NCBI GenBank assembly: GCA_946480015.1
Contig: CAMLIL010000010.1
Coordinates: 1-64,000, forward strand
Reading direction: 5' to 3'
Source: an uncultured Oxalobacteraceae bacterium
Lineage (GTDB): Bacteria; Pseudomonadota; Gammaproteobacteria; Burkholderiales; Burkholderiaceae
Length of the DNA stretch: 64,000 nt
In this document: piece after piece, positions 16,700 through 26,799 of the stretch
Layout of the letters: the number at the start of each line of letters is the position of its first letter
Position numbering within the stretch: position 1 is the stretch's first letter
Translations under genes and position numbers: made by a program
The notes under the pieces: generated by a model
Databases searched by the model: none
Told to the model about the DNA's origin: nothing
Seen by the model: only the letters and a program-made list of their open reading frames with translations

Positions 16700-17116
16700 T
16701 TGAGCAGACCCCTCATTGTCATGGGCGACAAGACCAGTCATGGCGGCACCGTCATCAGCGCCGATCTCACCTTCGACATCAACGGCAAGTGCGTTGCGCG
16801 CGTCGGCGACATGACCGTTTGTCCCAAGTGCAAGGGGACTTTCGCTATCACGTCCGGGCCGAGTGACCTGGTGGACGGGTTCGGAAACGGCTATGCGCGT
16901 CATATGGACTTGACCGCATGCGGTGCGAGATTGATTTCCGGTCAAATAACCACAACCTGGTCGGACGAATCGTCAATCGGCGACCCTGCTGCCGAGGATA
17001 AGGCCGAGGCCCTGGCGGCCGCGGCTCAGATCGCGGCGGCCACGCAGTCTGGCGTGTGTTTGGATTGCCTGCTCAAGGCGGCGACCGTCGGCAGCGCGAC
17101 TGTGGTGCGCGAGTGA
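16700..17116 (+). CDS. PAAR-domain protein (T6SS spike tip)
   Basis: This 138-residue protein carries a PAAR domain in residues 1-95: PLIVMGDKTSHGGTVISAD, GKCVARVGDMTVCPKC and a final CGARLISGQ turn. PAAR proteins form the sharp metal-binding tip on VgrG and carry effectors through the type VI secretion machine. An Ala-rich tail (residues ~100-138) may connect to the cargo. I use the TTG at 16700 because AGGAG lies 6-7 nt upstream and family members begin about eight residues before the GDKTSHGG block. It heads a tightly overlapping five-gene unit. Confidence 0.85.
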   Translation: MSRPLIVMGDKTSHGGTVISADLTFDINGKCVARVGDMTVCPKCKGTFAITSGPSDLVDGFGNGYARHMDLTACGARLISGQITTTWSDESSIGDPAAEDKAEALAAAAQIAAATQSGVCLDCLLKAATVGSATVVRE

Positions 17117-17625
17117 AGGTACCGATCGATGTGGTCGCGCGGCTCGCGCAGTTACACCAGAGCATGTCCTCGTTGAGGCTATACGCCCTGGTTGACGGCG
17201 CACAGTATCGCGCGCACCTCGGGGAACCCTTAACGGCGCGGCAGGGCTTCTATCCATTATTCGCCAACACACCGGACGCAGCATTGGCCCATGCCGGGCC
17301 GTGGCTGGTCGATACTGAGCAAGCCAGCGAGGCGTTGATTGACGCGCTGGCCGCACTCGAGCAAGCGGCATCCGCCGTCACATGGTTGATTGCGCCGCAA
17401 GACCTTGGCGGTCTGGCCCAACTGCTGCAATTGAAGCTCGATATTGAATTGCCCGACGGTCGCACCGCGCTGTTACGCTTCTGGGACCCGCGTGTGCTGG
17501 TCGACTTGATTGAGATACTGGACCCCGGCCAACGCGAGGTGTTCTTCGCTCACATACATGAATGGCATCTGCTTCACAATGGACAACGAGCATGGCTCGG
17601 GAGGCAGCATGCTTCGACTCAGTGA
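17113..17625 (+). CDS. DUF4123 T6SS effector adaptor/chaperone
   Basis: This 170-residue protein resembles DUF4123 (Tap/TEC) adaptors, which load a given effector onto a VgrG or PAAR tip. Features include LRLYALVDGAQY near the N-terminus, PWLVD near residue 60, WLIAPQDLGGLAQLLQ near 95 and RFWDPRVLVDLIEIL near 120; the last is the family's best-known motif. It starts at a GTG overlapping the PAAR stop (GTGA), and its 3' end overlaps the next gene. The position between PAAR and toxin genes fits an adaptor for the Tox-REase-5 effector downstream. Confidence 0.8.
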   Translation: MKVPIDVVARLAQLHQSMSSLRLYALVDGAQYRAHLGEPLTARQGFYPLFANTPDAALAHAGPWLVDTEQASEALIDALAALEQAASAVTWLIAPQDLGGLAQLLQLKLDIELPDGRTALLRFWDPRVLVDLIEILDPGQREVFFAHIHEWHLLHNGQRAWLGRQHASTQ

Positions 17626-17956
17626 AGTCCAGTGGCAAGCGCTTCAATCACGCGAAGCGCGCCAGTTCGTCGCCGCCGTGTGCGACCAGTTCCTGGCTAA
17701 GCGTCCTGACATGCAGGACCGGCCTGGTCGCGTGGAAGTGCAGTGCCGCATGCAGGCGGCGCATGACTACGCAGCCCGGATCGGCTTCACGTCTACGCCG
17801 CACATCGTGCGTTTGATGTACCTCGCCGCGGACGCGCCCGGCATTCACGACGACCAGTTGTTCGATGCCTACGTGCGCAAGCTCGGCGCAACGCCGGAAC
17901 GACGGCTGGACGAAATACTTGCGGTAATGAACAAACGACTTGAAAGGGAATACTGA
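17609..17956 (+). CDS. Small protein of the T6SS effector module, unknown
   Basis: This 115-residue protein starts at an ATG (MLRLSEVQWQALQSREA) preceded by GGGAGGCAG and overlaps the DUF4123 gene by 17 nt; its stop overlaps the toxin start. It is predicted mostly helical, with no signal peptide, membrane segment or domain I can name. Small proteins of about this size recur next to DUF4123 genes in such modules and may assist effector loading. The function is unknown; membership of the operon is clear. Confidence 0.7.
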   Translation: MLRLSEVQWQALQSREARQFVAAVCDQFLAKRPDMQDRPGRVEVQCRMQAAHDYAARIGFTSTPHIVRLMYLAADAPGIHDDQLFDAYVRKLGATPERRLDEILAVMNKRLEREY

Positions 17957-18546
17957 TGGCAGCCATTGCGATCCCGGCGATAGAAGCGGTCGCGGCCCGC
18001 GTGCTCGTGGCGTTGGGTGTCGGCGCGGTAGCCGGTGCCGCTGATGATGCAGTGCGCACGCGCCAGAGGGAAGCCGATCAAGCCAAGTCCACGCCGATTG
18101 CACGCACGGACGCGCAGACCAAAGCCAAGGAGAAATGCAAGGAATGTCCGCCGGATACAGGCGCCCCTTTTAACCGGTCCACGGCGGGCTGGTCAGAGAC
18201 GTCGATAGCGTATCAGGCGCGCATCACCGGCCTTCCGGTTGGGCCTGCGTTTATCACAGAATGGATGTTCGGCGGCGTGACCTTCGACGGATTCGACTCC
18301 AGCCAGTGTATGCTCAAGGAAGCCAAGGCAAGGTACGACCAGTTCTTCGACGATTTTGGCGACCCGCAAGAGTGGTGGAAAGGTGATGAGCCATTGCTGG
18401 CCGAGGCGGCCAGGCAATCAGCGGTCGCAAAGCCGGTACCGCCCGTCCAACTTCGCTGGTACTTTATGCAAGCCATGAGTTATCGGTTTTTCTCGAAAGC
18501 GTTCGCGGCCATGCGGTTGCCAATCGAGACGGTGTTTTGTCCATGA
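17956..18546 (+). CDS. Tox-REase-5 nuclease effector
   Basis: This 196-residue protein has a short Ala/Val-rich hydrophobic N-terminus (residues 1-30, IEAVAARVLVALGVGAVAGA), as in many T6SS effectors. The Tox-REase-5 domain follows from about residue 58: KCKECPPDTG, GWSETSIAYQARITGLP, FDGFDSSQCMLKEAKARYDQF with the acidic and Lys residues expected of a restriction-endonuclease-fold site, and PVQLRWYFMQ near 165. It should degrade nucleic acid in rival cells. Its last bases overlap the start of the immunity gene (ATGA). Confidence 0.82.
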   Translation: MAAIAIPAIEAVAARVLVALGVGAVAGAADDAVRTRQREADQAKSTPIARTDAQTKAKEKCKECPPDTGAPFNRSTAGWSETSIAYQARITGLPVGPAFITEWMFGGVTFDGFDSSQCMLKEAKARYDQFFDDFGDPQEWWKGDEPLLAEAARQSAVAKPVPPVQLRWYFMQAMSYRFFSKAFAAMRLPIETVFCP

Positions 18547-19256
18547 AACGTCCCTACGAACTTACGGCCATATTCCGTCGTGCCAACGGCCTTGAGGTAA
18601 CGAAGATGTTGGGCGAATTGTACGAACTCGTGCCCGATTTTCTTGCCTGTTCACCGACGCTTGGTGCTTGGCTTCTCAAGGGAAATACTAAGGAGGAGGC
18701 ATTTCTTTATGAGGTCTTTGGGCCTGCAGGTCCAACCCCTGCGGCAATCGCCGTGTTGACCGAATCCTTGAAGCACGAGGTCGACCCGCGCATCGTCAGC
18801 ATGTGGAATGGCCGTGAAGGCAGCGAAGGCGCGTCCGTTCAGTACGTTGGACGGCTAGCGCCGGAAACAAGTATGGTGGTGGTGCGTGCCAAACCGGGCG
18901 CCTTCGCAGAGGATTGGCAACCCGTCGCAAGTCTGATTCGCAAATCCGTAGAGCTATGGCATCCCCCAATCGTGACGCTTGAGTCTGCCGGCTACTTTGA
19001 CAAAAAGACGTTCAAAGACCGCCCCGGTGTTGGCTGGATGTTGTATGTATCCAAGATCCTCACCGTTCAGCAAGTCCCGGAGGCCCGTGCCTTGGTGCCG
19101 GTGTTTGGAGGCGACAAAAAACAGATCGGCACCATCATCGTCAGCGTTACCGACGCGCCGTTCTCGGATGAAAATCCGGAACACGTCAAGATCGCCAACG
19201 CCATCGAAATCCGTTTGGTCGATCAAGACTTGCTGCCTCGATACGCGGACCTCTGA
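18543..19256 (+). CDS. Imm52-type immunity protein
   Basis: This 237-residue cytosolic protein resembles Imm52, the usual partner of Tox-REase-5 toxins. It has no signal peptide. Family-like blocks are WLLKGNTKEEAFLYEVFGPAGPT near residue 45, IVSMWNGREG near 90, and GYFDKKTFKDRPGVGWMLYV near 155. It starts at an ATG overlapping the toxin stop, ensuring coupled translation, and it is the last gene of the module. It should bind and block the nuclease. Confidence 0.8.
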   Translation: MKRPYELTAIFRRANGLEVTKMLGELYELVPDFLACSPTLGAWLLKGNTKEEAFLYEVFGPAGPTPAAIAVLTESLKHEVDPRIVSMWNGREGSEGASVQYVGRLAPETSMVVVRAKPGAFAEDWQPVASLIRKSVELWHPPIVTLESAGYFDKKTFKDRPGVGWMLYVSKILTVQQVPEARALVPVFGGDKKQIGTIIVSVTDAPFSDENPEHVKIANAIEIRLVDQDLLPRYADL

Positions 19257-19379
19257 ACGACTCGGACCCTAGAGGGTGGGCTGCATGCGGTTGTTTCACC
19301 CCGGACATTCCTACGCATAGGTTAAACTGACAACGAAAAACCTTGTCTAACAGTTTTCCCGGCTTGAAGGAGCTTTTCC

Positions 19380-19805
19380 ATGCGCACGCTAACTATTGCG
19401 ATCATGTCCCTGGTCATCGCGGCCAGCGCTGCCCAGGCAGCGCCGCCGGAGTCCACCCATCCCATTCTCGGCATCTGGCGCCTGACTTTACCCGATGGCA
19501 GCTGCTCGGAAACATACCGTTTCCGAGGCGACGGTACCACCCTGGTGACCAGCGCAGAAGAAGTGTCGGAAAGCGAATTCGACATTCCCGCCAAGCCCAG
19601 CGCCAAAGGCTTTTACAAGCTGACTGACCGCATCGTCAAGGATAACGGCAAGAAGGATTGCAGTGGCGCCATCATGAAGGTCGGCACCAAGGCCACCAAT
19701 TTCATCCAGTTCCACCCGTCCGGCGGCATGTTTGTCATGTGCGTGCGCGAGTCGCTGGACGCCTGCATCGGCCCGTTCGAACGCGTGATGGGGCAGGGAA
19801 CCTGA
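19380..19805 (+). CDS. Small exported protein, unknown
   Basis: This 141-residue protein has a clear signal peptide (residues 1-20, LTIAIMSLVIAASAAQA). The mature part reads ILGIWRLTLPDGSCSETYRFRGDG near residue 30, a pattern seen in small lipocalin-like beta-barrel proteins, and has four Cys that could form disulfides. An AGGAG site precedes the ATG at 19380. It stops 5 nt before the metallophosphoesterase start and may be cotranscribed. I do not recognise a named family. Confidence 0.65.
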   Translation: MRTLTIAIMSLVIAASAAQAAPPESTHPILGIWRLTLPDGSCSETYRFRGDGTTLVTSAEEVSESEFDIPAKPSAKGFYKLTDRIVKDNGKKDCSGAIMKVGTKATNFIQFHPSGGMFVMCVRESLDACIGPFERVMGQGT

Positions 19806-19810
19806 GCAGC

Positions 19811-20275
19811 ATGCTGACGGTCGGGCTGATCTCCGATACCCATGGCCTGCTGCGCCCTGAAGCGCTGGCAGCGCTGGAAGGCTGCGACCATCTGATCCAC
19901 GGCGGCGATATCGGCAACGCCGCCATTCTCGACACCCTGCGCGCCATCGCTCCCTTGACCGTAGTACGCGGCAATAACGACACCGGCGCCTGGGCCGAGG
20001 GCATTCCGGCCTCCGCCGTGCTCGAACTCGAGGCGGTGACGATCTACGCCGTGCACGACCTGAACACCATGACCATCGACCCTGCCGCGCAAGGCGTGCG
20101 GGTGGTCGTGTCGGGCCACTCGCACCGCCCCGCCGTGCAGGAGCGCGATGGCGTCCTTTACGTCAATCCGGGCAGCGCCGGCCCGCGCCGCTTCTCGCTG
20201 CCGGTTTCGCTGGCGCACCTGACCGTCGATGGCGGCAAGGCAAGCGCCCGGCTGGTCGATCTGAAACCGGCCTAG
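19811..20275 (+). CDS. YfcE/MJ0936-type metallophosphoesterase
   Basis: This 154-residue phosphodiesterase has all the calcineurin-like metal ligands in order: GLISDTHG at residue 5, HGGDIGN near 35, RGNNDTG near 57, and VVSGHSHRP near 100, ending with YVNPGSAGPRR. The family acts on small phosphodiesters in the cytosol with Mn or Ni; the physiological substrate is not known. I chose the ATG at 19811 because it puts the first motif at the expected place; the open frame upstream is spurious. Confidence 0.88.
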   Translation: MLTVGLISDTHGLLRPEALAALEGCDHLIHGGDIGNAAILDTLRAIAPLTVVRGNNDTGAWAEGIPASAVLELEAVTIYAVHDLNTMTIDPAAQGVRVVVSGHSHRPAVQERDGVLYVNPGSAGPRRFSLPVSLAHLTVDGGKASARLVDLKPA

Positions 20276-20365
20276 CCGTTCCGCACAAGGCGGCCGATTT
20301 CGCTTACAGTATGACCGTGCTACATTGCATTCCTTTCAATCTTCTCATTGCCGGACGGAGTCCCG

Positions 20366-22219
20366 ATGTCATTCAAGCCTTTTTCCTATCTGCGGCGCGG
20401 CCTTAGCTGGTCGTGGCGGGCGGTCGACGCCACCCGCAGGTTCGTGTTCAACCTGCTGTTCCTGCTGATCGCCATCGCCATCCTGATCGCCATTTTCAGC
20501 AGCGCCAAGCCGATCGGGCCCAAGACCGCGCTGGTGCTCGATCTCAAGGGCAGCCTGGTCGAGCAGCACAGCGGCACGGTGCGTGACGCGATCATCGCCA
20601 ATGCCGGCGGCGAAGCGCGCCGCTCGATCCAGTTGCGCGACGTGCTGACCGTGCTCGACGCGGCCGCGCGCGACAGCAACATCAGCAGCGTGGTGCTGCT
20701 GGTCGAAGAACTCGACGAGGCCGGGCTGGCCACGCTGCATGAAGTGGGCGCCGCGCTCGACCGGGTCAAGGCGGCCGGCAAGCCGGTGGTGGCCTGGGCC
20801 GGCAGCTACGACCAGCGCCAGTACCTGCTGGCCTCGCACGCCAGCGAAGTGTATGTGCATCCGATGGGCAGCGTGGGCATCCGCGGCCTGGGCCGCTACC
20901 GCAGCTACTACCGCGACGCGCTCGACAAGCTGGGCGTGACGGTCAATCTGGTCAAGGTCGGCACCTACAAGAGCGCAGCCGAACCCTTCATCGGCAATGG
21001 CCCGTCGCCGGCGTCCACCGAGGCCGACAATTTCCTCTACAGTGCGCTGTGGCAGGACTACACCAGCGAGGTCGAGAAGAATCGCAAGATGAAGCCCGGC
21101 ACCATCGTCAGCGGCATCGACGCGCTGCCCAAGCTGCTGGTGGATGCCAAGGGCGATACCGCCAAGCTGGCGCAGCAGCTGCGCCTGGTTGACGGCGTCA
21201 AGACCCGTGACGAGCTGCGCACGCTGATGATCTCCAAGGGAACGCCCGACCTGGAAGGCAAGAATTTCCGCCAGATCGGCTTTTACGATTACCTGGCGCG
21301 CCACCATCCCACCCAGCTCGGCAACGGCATCGGCGTGGTGGTCGCCCAGGGCGAGATCAGCGACGGCATTGCCTCGCCCGGTTCCATCGGGGGCCGTTCG
21401 ACTGCCGAGCTGATCCGCAAGGCGCGCGAGGACGATCAGATCAAGGCCATCGTGCTGCGCGTCGATTCTCCCGGCGGCAGCGCCTACGGTTCCGAGCTGA
21501 TCCGGCGCGAACTGGAACTGACCCGCGCCGCCGGCAAGCCGGTCGTCGTGTCGATGGGCAACGTGGCGGCCTCCGGCGGCTACTGGATTTCGATGGCCTC
21601 CGATGAAATCATCGCCGATCCGAGCACCATCACCGGCTCGATCGGCGTGTTCTCCATTCTGCCGACGGCCGAAAAAGTGGCCGACAAGCTGGGCATTCAC
21701 AGCGCCGGCGTGACCACCACCTGGCTGGCCGACGCCTACAACCCGCTGCGCCCGATCGATCCGCGCTTTGCCCAGCTGGTGCAAAGCCGCATCAACCACG
21801 TGTACGACGAGTTCACCACCAAGGCGGCGCTGGCGCGCAAAACCACGCAAGCCAAAATCGACGAAGTCGGGCAGGGCCGGGTCTGGACCGGCGCCCAGGC
21901 CAAGGAGCGCGGCCTGGTCGACACCCTGGGCAGTTTCGGCGACGCCATCAAGTCGGCGGCGCGTCGGGCCAAGCTGAGTGGCGACTACCGCATCGCCTAC
22001 ATCGAGCGCGACATCGCCCCGGTCGAGCGCCTGCTGGCCACCTTTGGCACCAGCGCCGGTCCGCTGATCAATCTGCAGGTCAAGCTGGGGCTGCTGCCAT
22101 CGGGCTTGCCGGACGGCGCCGTGGCCGATGTCACCAAGGACATGGCCTGGCTGGCCGACCTGACTGCCGGGCGCCAGCCCTTCGCGGCGGTGACCCATTG
22201 CCTGTGCACGCCGCCCTGA
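20366..22219 (+). CDS. sppA: Signal peptide peptidase SppA, long form
   Basis: This 617-residue protein is the double-domain (67-kDa) form of SppA, which degrades cleaved signal peptides in the inner membrane. A single N-terminal transmembrane segment is at residues ~25-48. KVGTYKSAAEPFIG near residue 200 carries the catalytic Lys of the first half, and MGNVAASGGYWISM near 400 carries the nucleophile Ser of the second half. The ATG at 20366 follows GGACGGAG. It is transcribed alone and ends shortly before a strong terminator. Confidence 0.92.
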   Translation: MSFKPFSYLRRGLSWSWRAVDATRRFVFNLLFLLIAIAILIAIFSSAKPIGPKTALVLDLKGSLVEQHSGTVRDAIIANAGGEARRSIQLRDVLTVLDAAARDSNISSVVLLVEELDEAGLATLHEVGAALDRVKAAGKPVVAWAGSYDQRQYLLASHASEVYVHPMGSVGIRGLGRYRSYYRDALDKLGVTVNLVKVGTYKSAAEPFIGNGPSPASTEADNFLYSALWQDYTSEVEKNRKMKPGTIVSGIDALPKLLVDAKGDTAKLAQQLRLVDGVKTRDELRTLMISKGTPDLEGKNFRQIGFYDYLARHHPTQLGNGIGVVVAQGEISDGIASPGSIGGRSTAELIRKAREDDQIKAIVLRVDSPGGSAYGSELIRRELELTRAAGKPVVVSMGNVAASGGYWISMASDEIIADPSTITGSIGVFSILPTAEKVADKLGIHSAGVTTTWLADAYNPLRPIDPRFAQLVQSRINHVYDEFTTKAALARKTTQAKIDEVGQGRVWTGAQAKERGLVDTLGSFGDAIKSAARRAKLSGDYRIAYIERDIAPVERLLATFGTSAGPLINLQVKLGLLPSGLPDGAVADVTKDMAWLADLTAGRQPFAAVTHCLCTPP

Positions 22220-22293
22220 TTTTGTAGCGGATTTGTAACAGTGTGTACGGTGCCCGAGCGCGGGTCCCGCACTATGAAGCCATGTTATTGCTG

Positions 22294-22325
22294 CGGCGCC
22301 ACGAACTCATCGTGGCGCCGTTTTT
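22294..22325 (+). terminator. Rho-independent terminator after sppA
   Basis: A perfect 11-bp stem (CGGCGCCACGA / TCGTGGCGCCG) with a 5-nt loop is followed by five T. It ends the sppA transcript and separates it from mdtABC. Confidence 0.88.
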
Positions 22326-22412
22326 GCGCTTGACGGCTATTGTGTGAAACATATGTAAGAGGCATGCCATGCTAAAGTTTCCGCAATCGTTGTTATTGAG
22401 GCAAGGAACAGC

Positions 22413-23666
22413 ATGGAATCCACCCCCGCCCAACCGCGCCGCAACCGGCGCGCCAAAGTCATCGGAAGCGTCATCGCGGTGCTGGTCATGGCCGCCATCG
22501 GCGCCCTGGCCTGGTACCTGACGCATCAGCCCAAGGCCATCGCCGGCCAGCCGGGTGCCGCGGCCTCCGGGCCGCCGGGGGCGGGCGGACGGCGCGGCGG
22601 TGGCGTCACCACCGTCGGCGTGGCCACGGCCGAGACGGCCGACATTCCCGTGGTCCTCGACGCGCTCGGCACCGTTACCGCGGCGGCCACCGCCACGGTG
22701 CGCCCGCAGGTATCGGGCCTGCTGCAAAAGATCGATTTCAGCGAAGGGCAGCTGGTCAAGGCCGGGCAGGTGCTGGCCACGGTCGATCCACGCCCGTTCG
22801 AGATGGCCCTGATGCAGTCCTCCGGCACGCGCCAGCGCGACCAGGCGCAGTTGGACAGCGCCCGCGTCACCCTGGAGCGCTTCCGCACGCTGCTCGCGCA
22901 AGACTCGATCGCGCGCCAGGATGTCGACACCCAGGCCGCGCTGGTCAAGCAGTTCGAAGGGCAGGTCATGACCGACCGCGCCGCCGAAGGCGTGGCCAAG
23001 CTCAATCTCGGCTATACCAAGGTCAAGGCGCCGATCAGCGGGCGGGTCGGCCTGCGCACCGTCGACATGGGCAATCTGGTCGGCAGCAGCGACACCAACG
23101 GCATCGCCGTGATCACCCAGCTGTCGCCGATCGACGTGGAATTCGCCGTGCCGCAGGACCGTGTGCCCGATATCCAGAAAGGCCTGCATGCCGGCGCGTC
23201 CCTGCCGGCCACCGCCTTCGACCGCACCCGCACCACGTCGCTGGCCAGCGGCCGCTTCACGGCGCTCGACAACCAGGTCGACGTACAGACCGGCACCGTC
23301 AAGGCCAAGGCGCGCTTCGCCAACGCCGACCAGTCGCTTTTCCCCAGCCAGTTCGTCAACCTGCGCCTGGAGCTGCGCACCATCAAAGGCGCCATTGTGG
23401 TGCCGGTGACGGCCCTGCGCCACGGGGCCAACGGCGACTTTGTGTATGTGCTCAATCCGGCCGAGAAGACGGTTGCGCTGCGCACCGTCACGCGCGGACA
23501 GGCGACCGTGGACAAGATCGAGATCACCAGCGGCCTGAAAGCGGGCGAGCAGGTGATCACCGAAGGCGCCGACCGGCTCAAGGACGGCGCCAAAGTGACG
23601 CTGCCGAGCGATAAACCGGCCGGCGGGCGCGAGCGGCGCCACCGGCGCGAAGGAGCCGCCCAGTGA
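22413..23666 (+). CDS. mdtA: MdtA-type periplasmic adaptor
   Basis: This 417-residue membrane-fusion protein is the first gene of an mdtABC-type operon. An N-terminal hydrophobic anchor lies at residues ~15-40 ([21 protein letters not shown]). [35 protein letters not shown] near residue 95 is the first lipoyl half; the hairpin follows, then the second half ([20 protein letters not shown]) near 205, with PLS-like STQ replaced by [15 protein letters not shown] near 235. The C-terminus is short and basic. An AAGGA-like site precedes the ATG, and the permease genes follow. Confidence 0.92.
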   Translation: MESTPAQPRRNRRAKVIGSVIAVLVMAAIGALAWYLTHQPKAIAGQPGAAASGPPGAGGRRGGGVTTVGVATAETADIPVVLDALGTVTAAATATVRPQVSGLLQKIDFSEGQLVKAGQVLATVDPRPFEMALMQSSGTRQRDQAQLDSARVTLERFRTLLAQDSIARQDVDTQAALVKQFEGQVMTDRAAEGVAKLNLGYTKVKAPISGRVGLRTVDMGNLVGSSDTNGIAVITQLSPIDVEFAVPQDRVPDIQKGLHAGASLPATAFDRTRTTSLASGRFTALDNQVDVQTGTVKAKARFANADQSLFPSQFVNLRLELRTIKGAIVVPVTALRHGANGDFVYVLNPAEKTVALRTVTRGQATVDKIEITSGLKAGEQVITEGADRLKDGAKVTLPSDKPAGGRERRHRREGAAQ

Positions 23667-23697
23667 TCGCGCTGGCGCACGCGGGGACCCATACTCC

Positions 23698-26600
23698 ATG
23701 AGCCCATCCGCCCCCTTCATCCAGCGCCCGGTAGCGACCTCGCTGCTGATGCTGGCCATCGTGCTGGCCGGCCTGGTCGGCTTCAGGTTCCTGCCGCTGT
23801 CGGCGCTGCCGCAGGTCGACTTCCCGACCATCCAGGTGCAAACCCTGTACCCCGGCGCCAGTCCCGAGGTGATGGCGCGCACCGTCACGGCGCCGCTGGA
23901 GAGGCGCTTCGGCCAGATGTCCAGCCTGCAGCGCATGAGCTCCACCAGCGCCGCCGGGGTCTCCATCGTCACCCTGCAGTTCGGCCTCGGCATGACGCTC
24001 GACGTGGCCGAACAGGAAGTGCAGGCGGCCATCAACGCCGGCGGCTCGCTGCTGCCGACCGACCTGCCGGCGCCGCCGGTCTACGCCAAGGTCAACCCGG
24101 CCGACGCCCCGGTGCTGACCCTGGCGATCACGTCCGACACGGTGCCGCTGACCGAAGTCCAGAACCTGGTCAACACCCGCCTGGCGCTCAAGATCAGCCA
24201 GGTCTCGGGCGTGGGCCTGGTGACGCTGTCGGGCGGCCAGCGTCCGGCGGTGCGCATCCAGGCCGACACCAACGCACTGGCCTCGTACGGCCTCGGCCTG
24301 GACACGGTGCGCACCGCGATTGCCGCGGCCAACGCCAACAGCGCCAAGGGGAATTTCGATGGTCCCGCGCGCTCCTACGCCATCAACTCGAACGACCAGC
24401 TGCTGACCGTGGCCGACTACGAAAACCTGATCGTCGCCTACCGCAACAGCGCGCCGATCCGCCTGCGCGAAGTGGCCAAAGTGGTGCAGAGCGCCGAGAA
24501 CGTGCGCCTGTCGGCCTGGTCGGGCCTGAAGCCGGCCATCATCCTGGATGTGCAGCGGCAACCCGGCGCCAACGTCATCGCCACCGTCGACGCCATCAAG
24601 CAGCGCCTGCCGGAACTGCAGGCCGGCCTGCCGTCGAGCGTGAAAATGGAAGTGCTGTCGGACCGCACCAACGGCATCCGCGCCTCGGTCGAACACGTCG
24701 AGATTGAACTGGTGCTGGCCGTGGTGCTGGTGGTGCTGGTGATCTTCGCCTTCCTGCACAGCCTGCGCGCCACCGTCATCGCCAGCCTGGCCGTGCCGAT
24801 CTCGCTGATCGGCACCTTCGGCGTCATGTACCTGCTCGGCTACAGCCTGAACAACCTGAGCCTGATGGCGCTGACGATCGCCACCGGCTTCGTGGTCGAC
24901 GACGCCATCGTCATGATCGAGAACATCGCGCGTTACATCGAAGAGGGCGAAACGCCGCTGGCCGCCGCCGTCAAGGGCGCTGCCCAGATCGGCTTCACCA
25001 TCATTTCGCTGACCGTGTCGCTCATTGCCGTGCTCATTCCGCTGCTGTTCATGGGCGACGTGGTCGGCCGCCTGTTCCGCGAGTTCGCCGTCACGTTGGC
25101 GATCACCATCCTGATTTCGGCGCTGGTATCGCTGACCCTGGTGCCGATGATGTCGGGCCGCTGGCTGCGCAGCCACGCGGACGACAAGCCGGGCCGCTTC
25201 GCGCAGCGTTCGCAGGCATTCTTCGACGACGTCATTCGGCATTACGACCGTTCACTCAACTGGGTGCTGGACCGCCAGGGCCTGACCCTGCTGGTGGCGC
25301 TGGCCACCCTGATCCTGACCGTGATCCTGTACCTGGCCATTCCCAAGGGGCTGTTCCCGACCCAGGACACCGGCCAGCTGCAGGCCAGGGTCGAAACCAG
25401 CGAAGAGATTTCCTACGAGCGCATGGCCGAACTCCAGCAGGCCGCCGCGCGCGCCATCCTGCAGGACCCCGACGTGCAGTCGCTCAGCTCCAACGTTGGC
25501 GTCGACGCGGCCAACAGCACCATGCTGCATACCGGCCGCATGTTGATCAATCTGAAGAAAACGCGCAGTTCCAGCCAGGCCGAGACCATGGAACGGCTGC
25601 GCCAGCGGGTGGCCGGAGTGGCCGGCGTCACCCTCTATCTGCAGCCGACCCAGGACCTGACCATCGACGCCGAAACCGGCCCGACCCAGTACCGCGTGTC
25701 GCTCGAAGGCGCCAGCAGCGCCACCGTCAGCGAATGGGCCCACCGCCTGGTCACCCATTTGCGCACTGTCCCCGAGGTGCGCAACGCCACCACCGACGCG
25801 GGCGCCACCGGCACCTCGGCCTTTGTCAGCATCGACCGCGACACCGCCTCGCGCCTGTCGATCACCGCCGCCGCCATCGACGACGCGCTCTACAGCGCTT
25901 ACGGCCAGCGTATCGTCTCGACCATTTTCACCGACACCAACCAGTACCGGGTGATCCTGGAAGCCCAGCGCGACGCCCAGATGTCGGTCGAGTCGCTCGG
26001 CCAGCTGCGCCTGAAGACCGGCTCGGGCCAGTCCACGCCGCTGTCGGCGGTGGCGACCATCACCGAGCAGCCGGCGCCGCTGCAGATCACCCACGTGGCC
26101 CAGTATCCGGCAACCACCATCGGTTTCGACACCGCGCCGGGCAGCTCGCTCGGCCAGGCCGTCAAGGCGATCCGCACCGCCGCCGGGGAAATCAAGCTGC
26201 CGCCGTCGGTCACCCTGTCGTTCCTCGGCGCGGCCGGCGCCTACCAGGCTTCGCTGTCGAACCAGCTGTGGCTGATCCTGGCGGCGGTGATCTGCGTCTA
26301 CATCGTGCTGGGCGTGCTGTACGAAAGCTATGTGCATCCGCTGACGATCCTGTCGACCCTGCCGTCGGCCGGGGTGGGGGCCCTGCTGGCGCTGATGATC
26401 ACCGGCCAGGGCCTGGGCGTGATCGGCATCATCGGCATCATTCTGCTGATCGGCATCGTGAAAAAGAACGCCATCATGATGATCGACTTCGCCATCGAAG
26501 CCGAGCGCGATCACGGCAAGCCGCCGCGCGAGGCGATCCACCAGGCCGCGCTGCTGCGCTTCCGGCCCATCCTCATGACCACCCTGGCCGCGCTGTTCGC

Positions 26601-26799
26601 CGCCGTGCCGCTGATGTTCGGCTGGGGCGAGGGCGCCGAACTGCGCCGGCCGCTCGGCCTGGCGATTTTCGGTGGCCTGATCGTCAGCCAGATGCTGACC
26701 CTGTTCACCACGCCGGTGATTTACCTTGGCTTCGATAGCCTGGCGCGGCGCTGGGGACGGCGCCAACCGGCAGCGGCCGCTGCGGAGGCGGCGCCGTGA
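23698..26799 (+). CDS. mdtB: MdtB RND permease subunit
   Basis: This 1033-residue RND permease closely follows E. coli MdtB, e.g. [19 protein letters not shown] at the start, then [20 protein letters not shown] and [19 protein letters not shown]4 has [14 protein letters not shown] with the Asp pair for proton relay. MdtB and MdtC work as a B2C heterotrimer that exports bile salts, novobiocin and similar compounds in E. coli. Its end overlaps the mdtC start by 4 nt, supporting coupled synthesis. Confidence 0.94.
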   Translation: MSPSAPFIQRPVATSLLMLAIVLAGLVGFRFLPLSALPQVDFPTIQVQTLYPGASPEVMARTVTAPLERRFGQMSSLQRMSSTSAAGVSIVTLQFGLGMTLDVAEQEVQAAINAGGSLLPTDLPAPPVYAKVNPADAPVLTLAITSDTVPLTEVQNLVNTRLALKISQVSGVGLVTLSGGQRPAVRIQADTNALASYGLGLDTVRTAIAAANANSAKGNFDGPARSYAINSNDQLLTVADYENLIVAYRNSAPIRLREVAKVVQSAENVRLSAWSGLKPAIILDVQRQPGANVIATVDAIKQRLPELQAGLPSSVKMEVLSDRTNGIRASVEHVEIELVLAVVLVVLVIFAFLHSLRATVIASLAVPISLIGTFGVMYLLGYSLNNLSLMALTIATGFVVDDAIVMIENIARYIEEGETPLAAAVKGAAQIGFTIISLTVSLIAVLIPLLFMGDVVGRLFREFAVTLAITILISALVSLTLVPMMSGRWLRSHADDKPGRFAQRSQAFFDDVIRHYDRSLNWVLDRQGLTLLVALATLILTVILYLAIPKGLFPTQDTGQLQARVETSEEISYERMAELQQAAARAILQDPDVQSLSSNVGVDAANSTMLHTGRMLINLKKTRSSSQAETMERLRQRVAGVAGVTLYLQPTQDLTIDAETGPTQYRVSLEGASSATVSEWAHRLVTHLRTVPEVRNATTDAGATGTSAFVSIDRDTASRLSITAAAIDDALYSAYGQRIVSTIFTDTNQYRVILEAQRDAQMSVESLGQLRLKTGSGQSTPLSAVATITEQPAPLQITHVAQYPATTIGFDTAPGSSLGQAVKAIRTAAGEIKLPPSVTLSFLGAAGAYQASLSNQLWLILAAVICVYIVLGVLYESYVHPLTILSTLPSAGVGALLALMITGQGLGVIGIIGIILLIGIVKKNAIMMIDFAIEAERDHGKPPREAIHQAALLRFRPILMTTLAALFAAVPLMFGWGEGAELRRPLGLAIFGGLIVSQMLTLFTTPVIYLGFDSLARRWGRRQPAAAAAEAAP

